NCBI RefSeq assembly: GCF_008312935.1
Contig: NZ_VSZO01000079.1
Coordinates: 186,001 to 250,000 of the forward strand
DNA length: 64,000 nt
Source of the DNA: Roseiconus lacunae
Lineage (GTDB): Bacteria > Planctomycetota > Planctomycetia > Pirellulales > Pirellulaceae
Direction of reading: 5' to 3'
Each line of letters opens with the position of its first letter. Positions within the stretch are counted from its first letter, which is position 1. The position numbers and the translations under genes are program-made. Below are positions 45,101-53,526 of this stretch, piece by piece. The notes beneath the pieces are model-generated. The model did not search any database. It was given only the letters and a program-made list of their open reading frames with translations, and was not told where the DNA came from.

Positions 45101-45735
45101 GCATCGTAGTCCTCGCGGTTTTTGCATGCCGATTCAACCTTTTTTCGGACCGCTTCCTCGTCTCCTTCGTGGATTTGGGCGAACAGTTGATCGCCTCGAG
45201 TCAATGTCCCTGGCTTCCGGCCAAGAAGGTCGCAAAACACATCACTGGCGATCAATTCATCCGTTCGCGGATCAAGGTCGAACACTCCCAGGCTCGAAAC
45301 TTGTGTCGCGAGCGACAAGCGGCGGCGTTTGTCTTCTACGGTTCGGCGCAGTGAATCGACTTGAGTGATATCCTCGAATGTGATCAAAAACTGTTCGTCA
45401 GAGGATTGATGCCCATTCGAAGACGGTGGTGACTTGAGGGGCTGGGCAAGTATTTTGAGGTGACGGCGTGAATTGCCATCGACCCAGGAGCCTGTCGCAC
45501 TCGCCGGACTCTGTGTTTCGAGAACCGTAATAACGGGTTTCTCGAGGATCTTTCGGACATCCGGATGAAGAATCTGTTCGACCGTTTGGCCAATGGGGGC
45601 GTCCACAGTCCACCCATCAAATTGGCCATGAAAGTCGACGATATGCTGAGATGCATCGATGACCAAAGCAGCAGGCGCAAACTGTCGCAGCAACTCTGTT
45701 CGCATCAAGTCGCCACGGCCGCCTTCGCGATTCAT
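42193..45735 (-). CDS. multi-PAS hybrid sensor histidine kinase with C-terminal receiver
   Basis: 1180 residues, no membrane segment seen, so probably cytoplasmic. About six PAS/PAC units fill residues 10-775; their PAC ends show as GVAWDATERRQLE, GAIMDITDQKRTE, YVLATDVTHRKRYE, ATGQDVTES and GVELDITDRKLTE. HisKA has the phospho-His812 in NMSHEIRTPMTAIL. The ATPase domain has NLIGNAIKFTKQGG, DTGIGM and GGTGLGLAIS. The receiver at about 1060-1178 retains the phosphoacceptor Asp1112 in CIILDMQMPRLDG and the Lys in YLSKPID. It needs a separate phosphotransfer protein, which is not in the window. Two pseudo-receiver genes follow 206 bp downstream on the same strand. Confidence 0.93.
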   Translation of the reverse strand: MNREGGRGDLMRTELLRQFAPAALVIDASQHIVDFHGQFDGWTVDAPIGQTVEQILHPDVRKILEKPVITVLETQSPASATGSWVDGNSRRHLKILAQPLKSPPSSNGHQSSDEQFLITFEDITQVDSLRRTVEDKRRRLSLATQVSSLGVFDLDPRTDELIASDVFCDLLGRKPGTLTRGDQLFAQIHEGDEEAVRKKVESACKNREDYDAQFRVRHDGKRVSWIVMRGKYIRDSEGKSSLIGVAWDATERRQLERSLARSRREVEIALTAGGLGTWKWDVSHDTVSWSDSLYKLLGFEREDFGCTFEAFKVLLHPDDRGKVEREIQKTLTGSCDDYHIECRMRHKSGRWLWVCGDGSVERDSLGDPTLLIGAIMDITDQKRTERRLKAKSRQLRSVTDAMPALIALIDQDEKIQFANEAFAFQFNSSPDKAVGMSVYDFLGDETYHSLRSNLIRSLKGERCKFELTLPRGEDAIIKDVTFIPDFDSDDNQVGVYVLATDVTHRKRYEHRLKENQVYLLRETQKLAEALEQIRSAESKLRVLFDQSFFYTGVIDLDGRLIDINDAATVPFEFDRDAVIGKPFWETAWWVGHQETCGKLRGHFDDALRGKTYREVLTFNGPDGTLRYADFIYQPAIGDDGEVQFVVATGQDVTESILQQSEIRKSEQRLRLALNAADLKLWQWNVGEDRWFSSIGGDDFGGRLTSMPTDSLATFIESIHPEDRDRVEKHLCVCLEERTPFREEYRVIVDGHPRWILALAHVSIDDDDAPLQLIGVELDITDRKLTEIKLDEARRQAEEANLSKSAFLANMSHEIRTPMTAILGYTELAQSTANPRERDEHLSTIRRNGYYLLEIINDILDLSKIEAGKIEIARQRFEPASLVADVQSIMSVRAAENQLDLNVQFEGLLPEVTRTDPKRLKQILINLIGNAIKFTKQGGVTVTVRYLDEDEGYLQFEVSDTGIGMTQKQQDLLFQPFTQGDARINRQFGGTGLGLAISQRLANILGGEINCDSTIGEGSTFTFQVEAPPLPGVAMVSPSKGSIQERSEYSVANIRLDKRILVVDDRPDIRLLSKRILTKAGATVVEAVDGLDAIDRVKESVQSDDTFDCIILDMQMPRLDGYRTASRLRRMDFQGPIIAVTAEAMDGDSNRCIASGCNDYLSKPIDANKLLRLVDGFCSDA

Positions 45736-45993
45736 TCGATATTCAAGAACTAGGGGTTCGAGGGATTCCGAATCGATGACTAGTAACGCGGTATCGATCA
45801 GGATTCGCGCCAGACGTTACTATCTCAGATCAGTGAATTCGCGACAACCTGCAAGTGACTCGTTAGTCGCGTCGACATTTCGAATTCACCGATGTGGCCG
45901 TGCTTGATCCTTGTAATATCCCGCTGGTTACTCGGCACCAGGCTCGTCGAGAAATGTTGCGAATTCGAACGATTCCCATTCGGGCAGCTTTGC

Positions 45994-47193
45994 TTAGCCC
46001 TCTGGGTTAACCTTCAAACCAATCGCCACACCAGGATCCGGAGTGCCATCAGTCTGCGCGTTTCGGTCCAACTGGCGTTTTCCACCAAGAAACTCAGCGA
46101 TCCCCTGGGAACACTGATAGTGCTCGCTCGCCATACGGATAGCGATCAAGATTGGAACCGAAAGCAGGACTCCGACCAAGCCCCACATCCAGCCCCAGAA
46201 CACCGTAGCGATGAACACCAACACCGGATTCATCTGCATCGAACGCCCAAGGATAGTGGGAGTAATGAACTGCCCTTCGATCGTGGTGAGCGTCAAGAAC
46301 GTTCCGGTGATGACCAGCGCGTAGTAAAACGGTTCGAAAGTCAATAACGCGACGATAAAAAGGAGCCCCGCGCCGGCGAGAGCTCCGAGTACAGGGACGA
46401 AATTGAACACGCAGGCCATCACGCCCCACAGAAGTGGAGAAGGCATTCCAAGGAGCCACATCGCGGACGACACGCAAACTCCAAGAATCACGTTGATTAC
46501 GCTGACATGGGCGAGGTAAAGGCTGAGCCCATCCTGGACACCATCAATCGCGGCGAAAAAATTTCGCTTGGTTCGAAAGTCTGGCAGAGCATGAAGCAGG
46601 GATCGAATCAATTGATCTCCATACGCTAGCAGGAAGTACAGAAGAACGCCGGATACGATGATCAACGAAACGACGTTTCCGGTGCCGCTGATGAACGTCA
46701 AGTTGGCGTTCCAGTCCGGCTGTTTGATCTCAACCGGAACAGGTGTTTCTGCCGGATTTTCTTCCGCCTCTTCGCGAGCCAATTCTGACGTCGCGCTGTT
46801 CAGTGCGTCGAGTTTGTCAAAGACAAATCCCAACCTTTGCTTTACGTTTTGTACGTACTTTGGCATCTGCTCAAGCGTTTGACGCGCCGGTTCCATCACT
46901 AAATAGCTTGGCACGACGATCAATATAAGACTCGTACCCAAAATCAATGCCGCCGCGACCGATGATGGAATCCCAACCCGACGACCTTTCCTCACCAATG
47001 GCCGAAGCGTTAAGTACGCGAAGATGGAAATGAGGACGGGAATGATCAGCGATCGAGCGAAGTACATCGCATAGAGAACCAGGACAACAGCACAGACAAT
47101 ATTGGCCTTTGCACTAAGCGGTCGAGCGGACCGTTCGACGTTCGGTGAATCAGAAGCGGCTAGCGAACCCTCGATCGGTTCCATCGTGGTCAT
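45994..47193 (-). CDS. AI-2E/PerM-family transporter
   Basis: 399 residues, an eight-helix AI-2E/UPF0118 permease. ANIVCAVVLVLYAMYFARSL and LVMEPARQTLEQMPKYVQN begin the family core; GALAGAGLLFIVALLTFEPF, EGQFITPTILGRSMQMNPVL and WGWMWGLVGVLLSVPILIAI are conserved blocks. It lacks the large insertion of the other permease at 29.8 kb. Its ATG overlaps the stop of the ABC1 kinase by 4 nt, so the two are translated together. Substrate unknown. Confidence 0.9.
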   Translation of the reverse strand: MTTMEPIEGSLAASDSPNVERSARPLSAKANIVCAVVLVLYAMYFARSLIIPVLISIFAYLTLRPLVRKGRRVGIPSSVAAALILGTSLILIVVPSYLVMEPARQTLEQMPKYVQNVKQRLGFVFDKLDALNSATSELAREEAEENPAETPVPVEIKQPDWNANLTFISGTGNVVSLIIVSGVLLYFLLAYGDQLIRSLLHALPDFRTKRNFFAAIDGVQDGLSLYLAHVSVINVILGVCVSSAMWLLGMPSPLLWGVMACVFNFVPVLGALAGAGLLFIVALLTFEPFYYALVITGTFLTLTTIEGQFITPTILGRSMQMNPVLVFIATVFWGWMWGLVGVLLSVPILIAIRMASEHYQCSQGIAEFLGGKRQLDRNAQTDGTPDPGVAIGLKVNPEG

Positions 47194-48857
47194 CGTGAAG
47201 CTCGATCAGAGAACGTGGCTTGAAAAATCAGAACACAGCCGATGACAAACGAGAGCAAAAACATCGCCGTTGCCAAAGCGGGGTAGCCGAAAAGCATCCA
47301 ATCCGTCTCAAGCTGCATGATGATCGAAGCCCCGACGATCATTGATGCGACGATCAAACCAGAGGTGATCCGGTTGGCGATTCTGTGTGCGCCCGTCAAC
47401 AACGTTGACTCGTCAATCGCGTCAACATTGATCCGAAGTTGATTTTCCGATAGTAACCGGGTGATTCGGTTTAATCGTTCGGGCAACTGGGACGCAAGTT
47501 CCGCCGACTCCAACAGCGCCGACGCGACCCGTCCCGGGTTCGCTTGCTCTTTCGCTCGATGATACAGGAGCTCTGCAGTCTTCGAACGGATCATGCGTTG
47601 GACATCGAACGACGGATTCAACATGCAGAGCGTTGTTTCGAGCTGCAGGAATGCCTTGCTAAGCAATATTAATTCGAAAGGGAGCGTCAGCCCGTTTTCG
47701 CCCGCGACGGAAAGAAATCGCACAATCGTCCGCCCTAGTGACATCGAATCGAATCGACCGCCGGCATTGGCAACGACGCGCGCGGCCGCGACACGGAATT
47801 TCTCCGCATCAAAATCCTCATCCGCGTATCCCATCTCTTGCGCAAGTGCGGCCGCCCGCTCCCCTTCGCGTTCGCCGAACGCGAGCAGCAGCGCACCCAG
47901 TTTACGCCGCATCATCGGCGGAAGCTCGATCACCATCCCCGCATCGATCAATGCGATTTGTGCACCATCACGACAAGAATTCTCCCCGGCCGTTAACAAC
48001 ATCAAATTGCCGGGGTGGGGATCGGCATGAAAGACCCCGTCAATCAAGATTTGCTTTAGATAGGCATCGACAAGCTCGTGTGCGATTGATTCGCAGTCTC
48101 GCTCTAGCAGGACCGAGCCGTCAACGTCTTTAACCGGAATACCTGAAACGTATTCCATCACCAGGACGTCCTCAGCGATCAGTTGAGGCACCGGACGCGG
48201 CAGACAAAGCGTTTTAAAGTCGGCGAGGTTTTCACCGAGCGTGATGAGATGATCTGCTTCACGCCGGAAGTCTAATTCGACTTCAAAAGCATATTCAACT
48301 GCCTTGATCAGCAACCCAAAACGGAACTGCTTCCCAACCGATGTTTCTTTATCGACGACCGACGCGATGCGTTTCAAGCTGCGAATTTGTTTTGCGACCT
48401 CACTTTCGACGTCGGGCCGACGCACCTTCACGACGACTTCGCGACCGTCTTTCAGTCGCGCGCGGTGCACTTGCCCCAGCGAGGCGGATGCGAGCGGACG
48501 CTTGTCGATCGATGCAAAAAGCTTGGCCGGCTTGGTATCGAATCGTTGTTCGATAATCTGTTCAATCTGGGGCCATTCCAATGGCGAAACATCATCTTGG
48601 AGACGCTCGAATGCTTCGATGTATTCCGAAGGTATTAGATCGTCACGCGTGCTGATGATTTGCGCTAACTTGATGTAGGCCCCGCCGAGCTGCTCGATAT
48701 CGCCGGCAAGTGCTTCGGCGGAGGCACCTGACGATCCCGTCTCGTCGCCCGCGGTCGAGAGGCCAAGTGATTTCGCAACATCAGCAAATCCATGCTTCAG
48801 CAACAGTGACGTGAGAGCAGCGTATTGTCGCCCGTCTTGAGTTAACAACTGAATCAT
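47190..48857 (-). CDS. ABC1/UbiB-family atypical kinase
   Basis: About 555 residues from the ATG at 48857; the frame also has an ATG at 49067, but the extra 70 residues are not family-like, and the length from 48857 is close to UbiB (546). Characteristic motifs are GAYIKLAQIISTRDDLIPSE (the KxGQ-type segment), ASASLGQVHRARLKDGREVV (Ala-rich nucleotide loop), VVKVRRP with the catalytic Lys, and GVFHADPHPGNLMLL and ALIDAGMVIEL (catalytic and metal-binding regions). Two C-terminal membrane helices anchor it. UbiB-like proteins support quinone synthesis as ATPases. It overlaps the AI-2E permease by 4 nt and follows DUF1328 in the same direction. Confidence 0.88.
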   Translation of the reverse strand: MIQLLTQDGRQYAALTSLLLKHGFADVAKSLGLSTAGDETGSSGASAEALAGDIEQLGGAYIKLAQIISTRDDLIPSEYIEAFERLQDDVSPLEWPQIEQIIEQRFDTKPAKLFASIDKRPLASASLGQVHRARLKDGREVVVKVRRPDVESEVAKQIRSLKRIASVVDKETSVGKQFRFGLLIKAVEYAFEVELDFRREADHLITLGENLADFKTLCLPRPVPQLIAEDVLVMEYVSGIPVKDVDGSVLLERDCESIAHELVDAYLKQILIDGVFHADPHPGNLMLLTAGENSCRDGAQIALIDAGMVIELPPMMRRKLGALLLAFGEREGERAAALAQEMGYADEDFDAEKFRVAAARVVANAGGRFDSMSLGRTIVRFLSVAGENGLTLPFELILLSKAFLQLETTLCMLNPSFDVQRMIRSKTAELLYHRAKEQANPGRVASALLESAELASQLPERLNRITRLLSENQLRINVDAIDESTLLTGAHRIANRITSGLIVASMIVGASIIMQLETDWMLFGYPALATAMFLLSFVIGCVLIFQATFSDRASR

Positions 48858-49079
48858 CAAAGAAGCATCGCCATCGAAGGAGACGCAATCGAGACCTGAT
48901 CGCGTGTGATTGTAGAAGTGATGAGCAGACAATCTGCTCAGACGGATTCCCGATTGACGTTGGGTGCGCTGACGTTCAAGTGGCGGCCAGGGCACCAGTG
49001 TCTTTTTGACCAAAGCACGGCGCGAGCCAGCATGTCTTGTTGACTCGCCGTCGTGCGTTCGGTTCATACGACGTTGCTG

Positions 49080-49244
49080 TTAGACAGCGGTTCGACGTCC
49101 CATAATCAGGCTGACGATGAACAAGATTAGGAAAACGAAGAACAGAATTTTTGCAATTCCGGCGGCACCTGCTGCCAAGCCTCCGAAACCGAAGACAGCG
49201 GCAAGCAATGCGATCACGAAAAAGACTGCGGCCCAGTAAAGCAT
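49080..49244 (-). CDS. DUF1328 family small membrane protein (YtjA-like)
   Basis: 54 residues: it begins [20 protein letters not shown] and continues [20 protein letters not shown], ending [12 protein letters not shown]. This two-helix pattern with [14 protein letters not shown] is diagnostic of DUF1328. The ATG is preceded by GAGGA at 6-10 nt. The family is frequent in genomes with stress-linked small membrane proteins, and function is not established. It is first in a co-directional run with the ABC1 kinase, AI-2E permease, hybrid kinase and pseudo-receivers. Confidence 0.93.
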   Translation of the reverse strand: MLYWAAVFFVIALLAAVFGFGGLAAGAAGIAKILFFVFLILFIVSLIMGRRTAV

Positions 49245-49825
49245 GGTATTCCTCATAAGTTGGAAGTGGATCGGCTAATCGAAGCAGCCCAATCAAAGCG
49301 TGGACGCTTCACACTCGACGACGTGTATTTGATCGACATCGAGCAAGCCATTAAGTGATGCCTGTTGGCGATCGAGAAGCCTCATCACGCAAACGTTGGG
49401 CCAAACGGTTAAGCGATAACCATTTGGAACTCTTTCGATCGGAGTTTCCTCGCTATTCGTGCGGTGAAACGGTCAAGGAGGAGGGACAAAGATTTGCGGG
49501 ACGGCATTTTGTCGAGCTGGTCGAATTCCGACCAAGCGATTGGTTAGCCACAGAAAGAGCGGCCGCTCTGACACCACCAAAGCGATTGCTCGCCGTGGAA
49601 GAGAAGAAATGCGGTAAATTCCCTACAAAAGATTTCTGCCGACACCGATGTTGCCCCTGTCGGACTTGACACGCTGCTACAGGGCGAATACACGCACGAT
49701 AGCCCGCTTGAAAACAGAGTGAAGCCTTGCACAGAAACGGATTTCTGAGCAAAAGACCACATCAAACAGACGTCTGGCATGCGATGTGCGTCCACCGAGA
49801 TGTACAGCAGTCACACGGAGATTTC
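49245..49825. other. divergent intergenic region, no gene recognised
   Basis: About 580 bp between DUF1328 (minus) and a receiver gene (plus). A 104-residue frame (49355-49669, plus) has high Arg/Lys/Cys content and no family resemblance; it is probably not a gene. No clear RNA gene or repeat was seen. Confidence 0.45.
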
Positions 49826-50293
49826 ATGAGCCGACCTAACGCAAACGACCGATTCGCGACCGGTGCAAAAGCGCAGCGTGTGCTGGTCGTGGATGATTTG
49901 CCGGCGAGTCGATTGCTGTTGTTTCGAGTGCTTTCGGCACTCAACTATGACGTTTCTTTGGCGTCTGATGGTGAAGAGGCATGGCACCTGATGGTCACAC
50001 GACGGCCTTTCGATTTCGTGCTTACGGATCTGGAGATGCCTGAGCTCAATGGACTCGAACTGGCACGGAAAATACGCCAGTCTGGTCGTAGTGAGATTAG
50101 TGACAGGCCGATCATCATCCACAGTTCGACCGATCCAGCAATCCTTCGTGAGCCATTAGCCGCCGACCCGCTCACGTTTTGTCTGCCGAAGCCGTTGGAA
50201 GTCAATCGTTTGCGAGATATGTTGAAGCGGATGCAAAGTGTCTTCACTTCTTCATCGCAAAGCCAGTCGAGTGTCGACCACGCCGCCGGGTAG
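49826..50293 (+). CDS. single-domain response regulator (CheY-like receiver)
   Basis: 155 residues from the ATG with GGAG 7 nt ahead; the upstream frame to 49727 was rejected. The receiver covers about 20-140: acidic pair in RVLVVDDLPASR, phosphoacceptor Asp about 71 in DFVLTDLEMPELNG, Thr/Ser in IIHSST, and Lys in CLPKPLE. There is no output domain. It may take phosphate from the hybrid kinase at 42-46 kb or another kinase and pass it on by protein contact. Confidence 0.9.
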   Translation: MSRPNANDRFATGAKAQRVLVVDDLPASRLLLFRVLSALNYDVSLASDGEEAWHLMVTRRPFDFVLTDLEMPELNGLELARKIRQSGRSEISDRPIIIHSSTDPAILREPLAADPLTFCLPKPLEVNRLRDMLKRMQSVFTSSSQSQSSVDHAAG

Positions 50294-50353
50294 GCGTCAG
50301 CGTCCACGCGTTCGCCTGACGGCAGGTAGGTTTAAGATCGAGGCTTTGGTGAA

Positions 50354-50422
50354 TCACCAGCCATGCGTGACACGCGAGGTAGATCGTTAATGACGAACGC
50401 GTGTGGCGCACACCTTGGTGAC
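50354..50422. other. imperfect palindrome between convergent genes, possible bidirectional terminator
   Basis: TCACCAGCCATGCGTGACAC then GCG pairs with CGCGTGTGGCGCACACCTTG then GTGA across about 25 nt. It begins 61 bp after the receiver's stop and ends at the stop of the sugar transferase. It is not a copy of the dispersed palindrome family. Confidence 0.4.
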
Positions 50423-51882
50423 TAATAGGCCGTGTCCTGTTTCCAAACCACCATCACGGTTTTAAACAGGATCTTCAAGTCGAGCCAGATTGACCAACGC
50501 CGAATGTATTGGTGGTCCCACTGTACGCGCTCTTCCATCTTGTCAATCGTTTCAGTTTCGCCGCGGCAACCGTTGACCTGTGCCAAGCCGGTGATTCCCG
50601 GTTTCACTTTGTGACGAAGCATATAGCCGCGAATCAATCCACGGTATTGTTCGTTGTGCGCCGACGCGTGCGGTCGCGGACCGACTAATGACATCGTTCC
50701 TTCGATGACGTTGAACAACTGCGGTAACTCATCCAAGCTCGTTTTTCTCAAGACGCGTCCGAGCGGGGTGACACGTGGGTCATCTTTGGTCGCCTGTTTG
50801 ACCACCGGGCCGTTGTCGCAGACTCGCATCGAACGAAACTTCCACACCAGTATTTCTTTTCCATCAAGTCCGTAGCGTTTTTGGCGGAAAAAGATGGGGC
50901 CCCGACTGGTCAGTTTGATGCCGAGCGCGATCAAGGTCATAGGGATTGATGCCACCAAAAGTCCGGCCCCGGCCAACATGACGTCAGTCACCCGCTTGAC
51001 CGCACCATCGACACCGAACAATGGGTTTTCGAAAACACTAACTGCGGGCAGTCCGCCCATGTTTGTCCAACGCGAATGCAACAACTCAAAGACAAAGAAA
51101 TCTGGAACGATGTAAACCGAGACCGTCGAATCACTCAATTGGTCGAGCAGAAACCGAATGCGATCTTCGGCTCGCATCGGTAGGGTAATCATGATGGTGT
51201 CGATCTTGTTCTCGCGGCAATGACGCACCATCTCGGCAAGGTTGCCGGCTAGTTGATGTTTGTGTTGATGACGACCGTTTTCATCAAAGTGATCCTTGGC
51301 ATCGGACACTGACTGCCCTGGTCGGTCCTCGGTCCGATCGTCGTAGAACCCGACGAAGCTGAATCCTAGGCCGGGTTCGTCCAAGATATTCGAAGCGGTT
51401 TGACGACCGAGTTCGTTCATTCCGGCGACGGCGACTCGGCGAACGCCATATCCGCGATCGACCGCCGATTGCAGTGCGATGCGGATAAGCATCCGGCAAA
51501 GCGCGATCATCATCGGGGCGATGACGATCCAGACGAACATGACACTCCGTGCGAAAACTTGGCCATATCGAGTGGCGAAACCAATCATTGTCAAAGCCAT
51601 CGCGGTTGTCAGCCACGTCAAAAAGATCGCCGTGACTTCGTGATTTGCGTTGCCGCGCGCGTTGTTTCGTGACAGCCCCGAGACTTTAGAAAAGATCAGG
51701 AACACGATTGCGGCGGTCAAGCCGAGTACGATTCCTGCATCATCGATTCCGCCACGTGCGACGTATTTGACCGCGTATAACGATCCGACGATTGCGATCG
51801 AATCCAAGGTGGGTTGAAGAAGATCCAATGATCGTCGCTCACCGGAAATCGGCGAACGACCATCAAGCGGTCGAACTGGCAT
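50422..51882 (-). CDS. exopolysaccharide polyprenyl-phosphate sugar-1-phosphate transferase
   Basis: 486 residues from the ATG at 51882 (a longer frame opens at a TTG, 51990). Four to five N-terminal membrane helices (about 30-130) are followed by a Rossmann-like CoA-binding region (GVRRVAVAGMNELGRQTASN). The C-terminal bacterial sugar transferase domain has IFFRQKRYGLDGKEI, WKFRSMR, LRKTSLDELPQLFNVIEGTM, SLVGPRPHA and KPGITGLAQVNGCRGET, all hallmark motifs. It starts an exopolysaccharide or O-antigen repeat unit by moving a sugar phosphate onto undecaprenyl phosphate. nadC lies just upstream on the same strand. Confidence 0.92.
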   Translation of the reverse strand: MPVRPLDGRSPISGERRSLDLLQPTLDSIAIVGSLYAVKYVARGGIDDAGIVLGLTAAIVFLIFSKVSGLSRNNARGNANHEVTAIFLTWLTTAMALTMIGFATRYGQVFARSVMFVWIVIAPMMIALCRMLIRIALQSAVDRGYGVRRVAVAGMNELGRQTASNILDEPGLGFSFVGFYDDRTEDRPGQSVSDAKDHFDENGRHQHKHQLAGNLAEMVRHCRENKIDTIMITLPMRAEDRIRFLLDQLSDSTVSVYIVPDFFVFELLHSRWTNMGGLPAVSVFENPLFGVDGAVKRVTDVMLAGAGLLVASIPMTLIALGIKLTSRGPIFFRQKRYGLDGKEILVWKFRSMRVCDNGPVVKQATKDDPRVTPLGRVLRKTSLDELPQLFNVIEGTMSLVGPRPHASAHNEQYRGLIRGYMLRHKVKPGITGLAQVNGCRGETETIDKMEERVQWDHQYIRRWSIWLDLKILFKTVMVVWKQDTAY

Positions 51883-52024
51883 AGCGAATACTGGAAACCG
51901 AGGTGTGCGATCGTTGAATCGATCGAGCGTTTCCGATGGACACCTTCCAGACGACTCCGAAATCGAAGTCGCTGCGCGATTGCCCCCCAATGAACTTGCG
52001 TCGACCGATGAAAGTCAAGCAAAC

Positions 52025-52963
52025 CTAGCTCTCAGTCTTGTCCCGTGTGTCAAACCAGTCGAACCCCAAATCCAACCAAGTCGCCTGATGGGTGAGGGCT
52101 CCGCTGCTAATTCGTTCCACGCCGGTTTTGGCGATTTCGACGATCGTGTCAAGCTTGACGTTTCCGGAGACTTCCAGTTCGACCGCCGTGTTGATTTGGT
52201 TTCGCATTTGAACGGCCGAGCGGATGTCTTCGAGAGAGAAATTATCGATCAGGACGATGTCAGGGCCGGTCGGTAAGACATCGCGTAGCTGATCTAACGA
52301 GTCGACTTCAATTTCAACCATTGCCGGAGCGGTGAGGTGTTCGACTTGACCGCCGCGCCACTGGATCGCTTTTCGTGCCGCTTCGCTGGCGGGCATGGGA
52401 ACCCCGTCGTTGCCGCCGAGTTGCAAATGGTTGTCTTTAATGAGAAAGCCATCATATAAACCGCGGCGATGATTTCGTCCTCCCCCACAGGCGACGGCGT
52501 ACTTTTCGAGTAAACGCCAGCCCGGAGTCGTTTTCCGGGTGTCGTAGACATGGGCCGACGATCCTTCGATGGCGTCGACATATTGGCGTACCAGAGTGGC
52601 GACTCCGCAGGTTCGGCTCAGTAAATTCAGGATCGTGCGCTCGCTGGTCAGCAAATCGCGAACGTTTCCTCGCAGCTTTGCGATTGGCTTTCCGGGGACG
52701 AGCGGCTCTCCATCGCGAAGGAACACCTCGGATTGCAGATCGGCGTCGAATTCGTCGATGATCCATGGCAATATTGCCAGACCGGCGCAAATTCCGTCAC
52801 CGCGTGGCGTGATCTGACAGCCGCCGTCGACGTCATCATCGACCATGCAAACCGTCGTCCAGTCGATCGCACCGGCCAAGTCTTCTGCGATTGCCAATCG
52901 GACCAGCAAGCGAACATCGTTCTCGAGTGCGGCGTCGGCCGTCACGGTGGCATAGTCTTGCAT
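52025..52963 (-). CDS. nadC: nicotinate-nucleotide pyrophosphorylase (carboxylating), quinolinate phosphoribosyltransferase
   Basis: 312 residues. It converts quinolinate and PRPP to nicotinate mononucleotide in de novo NAD synthesis. The signature region includes RTILNLLSRTCGVATLVRQY, VYDTRKTTPGWRLLEKYAVA, GGGRNHRRGLYDGFLIKDNH and VEIEVDSLDQL, then LIDNFSLEDIR, and SGNVKLDTIVEIAKTGVERI. Arg, His and Lys residues of the active site are in these blocks. The ATG at 52963 is the natural start. The following gene on the strand is the sugar transferase. Confidence 0.95.
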   Translation of the reverse strand: MQDYATVTADAALENDVRLLVRLAIAEDLAGAIDWTTVCMVDDDVDGGCQITPRGDGICAGLAILPWIIDEFDADLQSEVFLRDGEPLVPGKPIAKLRGNVRDLLTSERTILNLLSRTCGVATLVRQYVDAIEGSSAHVYDTRKTTPGWRLLEKYAVACGGGRNHRRGLYDGFLIKDNHLQLGGNDGVPMPASEAARKAIQWRGGQVEHLTAPAMVEIEVDSLDQLRDVLPTGPDIVLIDNFSLEDIRSAVQMRNQINTAVELEVSGNVKLDTIVEIAKTGVERISSGALTHQATWLDLGFDWFDTRDKTES

Positions 52964-53136
52964 GAATTGTCGAACTGTTGGTCAAAAGGCGAGGCGAATT
53001 GGTGTCGGCGATCGATTCATATTTTGCCGAAAAAACATCGCACTGGCGAGCGGGCCGCTTGTGGGGGTCACACCCATCGAAAAAAATGGACGCCCACCGC
53101 TGTCCTCATTGAGACACGCCCCCCGTTCTGTTTTCG

Positions 53137-53526
53137 ATGAACAAGCGATCCGATTTGCCGCAACCCGCTCTTTTGAATCCTTCTGTGCAGCGGATGTTGG
53201 TACGGGCCAGCCTGGGCGGAATTCTGTTGTTGGCGGCGATTTCCGTCGCACATTCGTTGCGGTCGCGGCGCGAAGTGCGATCTCCCGCACCATTGCGGAT
53301 CGACTTAAACCAAGCCGGCGAACGCGAGCTTGCTCTTCTGCCCCAGATCGGAACAAAGACCGCTCGTCGCATCATTGCCGATCGCGAGCAAAACGGTCCG
53401 TTCGGTTCGATACAAGCTTTGACGCGAGTTCATGGGATTGGTGAAAAGACGGTCGAATCCTTGGTACAATACATTTCCCTCCCCGAATCAACTCCTCTCC
53501 CACCAACCTCGCCATCGTATCCATGA
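53137..53526 (+). CDS. ComEA-like helix-hairpin-helix DNA-binding protein
   Basis: 129 residues. A membrane segment (about 24-40, LVRASLGGILLLAAISVAHS) is followed by a ComEA domain (about 52-118): RIDLNQAGERELALLPQIGT, KTARRIIADREQNGPFGSIQ, then VHGIGEKTVESL. This double HhH structure binds DNA outside the membrane in competence systems; planctomycete members may have related roles. A Pro/Ser-rich tail ends the protein. The stop overlaps the ATG of the PSC1 protein by 4 nt, a curious pairing between functionally unrelated genes. Confidence 0.87.
   Translation: MNKRSDLPQPALLNPSVQRMLVRASLGGILLLAAISVAHSLRSRREVRSPAPLRIDLNQAGERELALLPQIGTKTARRIIADREQNGPFGSIQALTRVHGIGEKTVESLVQYISLPESTPLPPTSPSYP

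Noticed and set aside
49355-49669. 104-residue plus-strand frame ahead of the receiver gene
   Set aside because: Basic and cysteine-rich, with no motif; more likely chance in a GC-moderate intergenic region.
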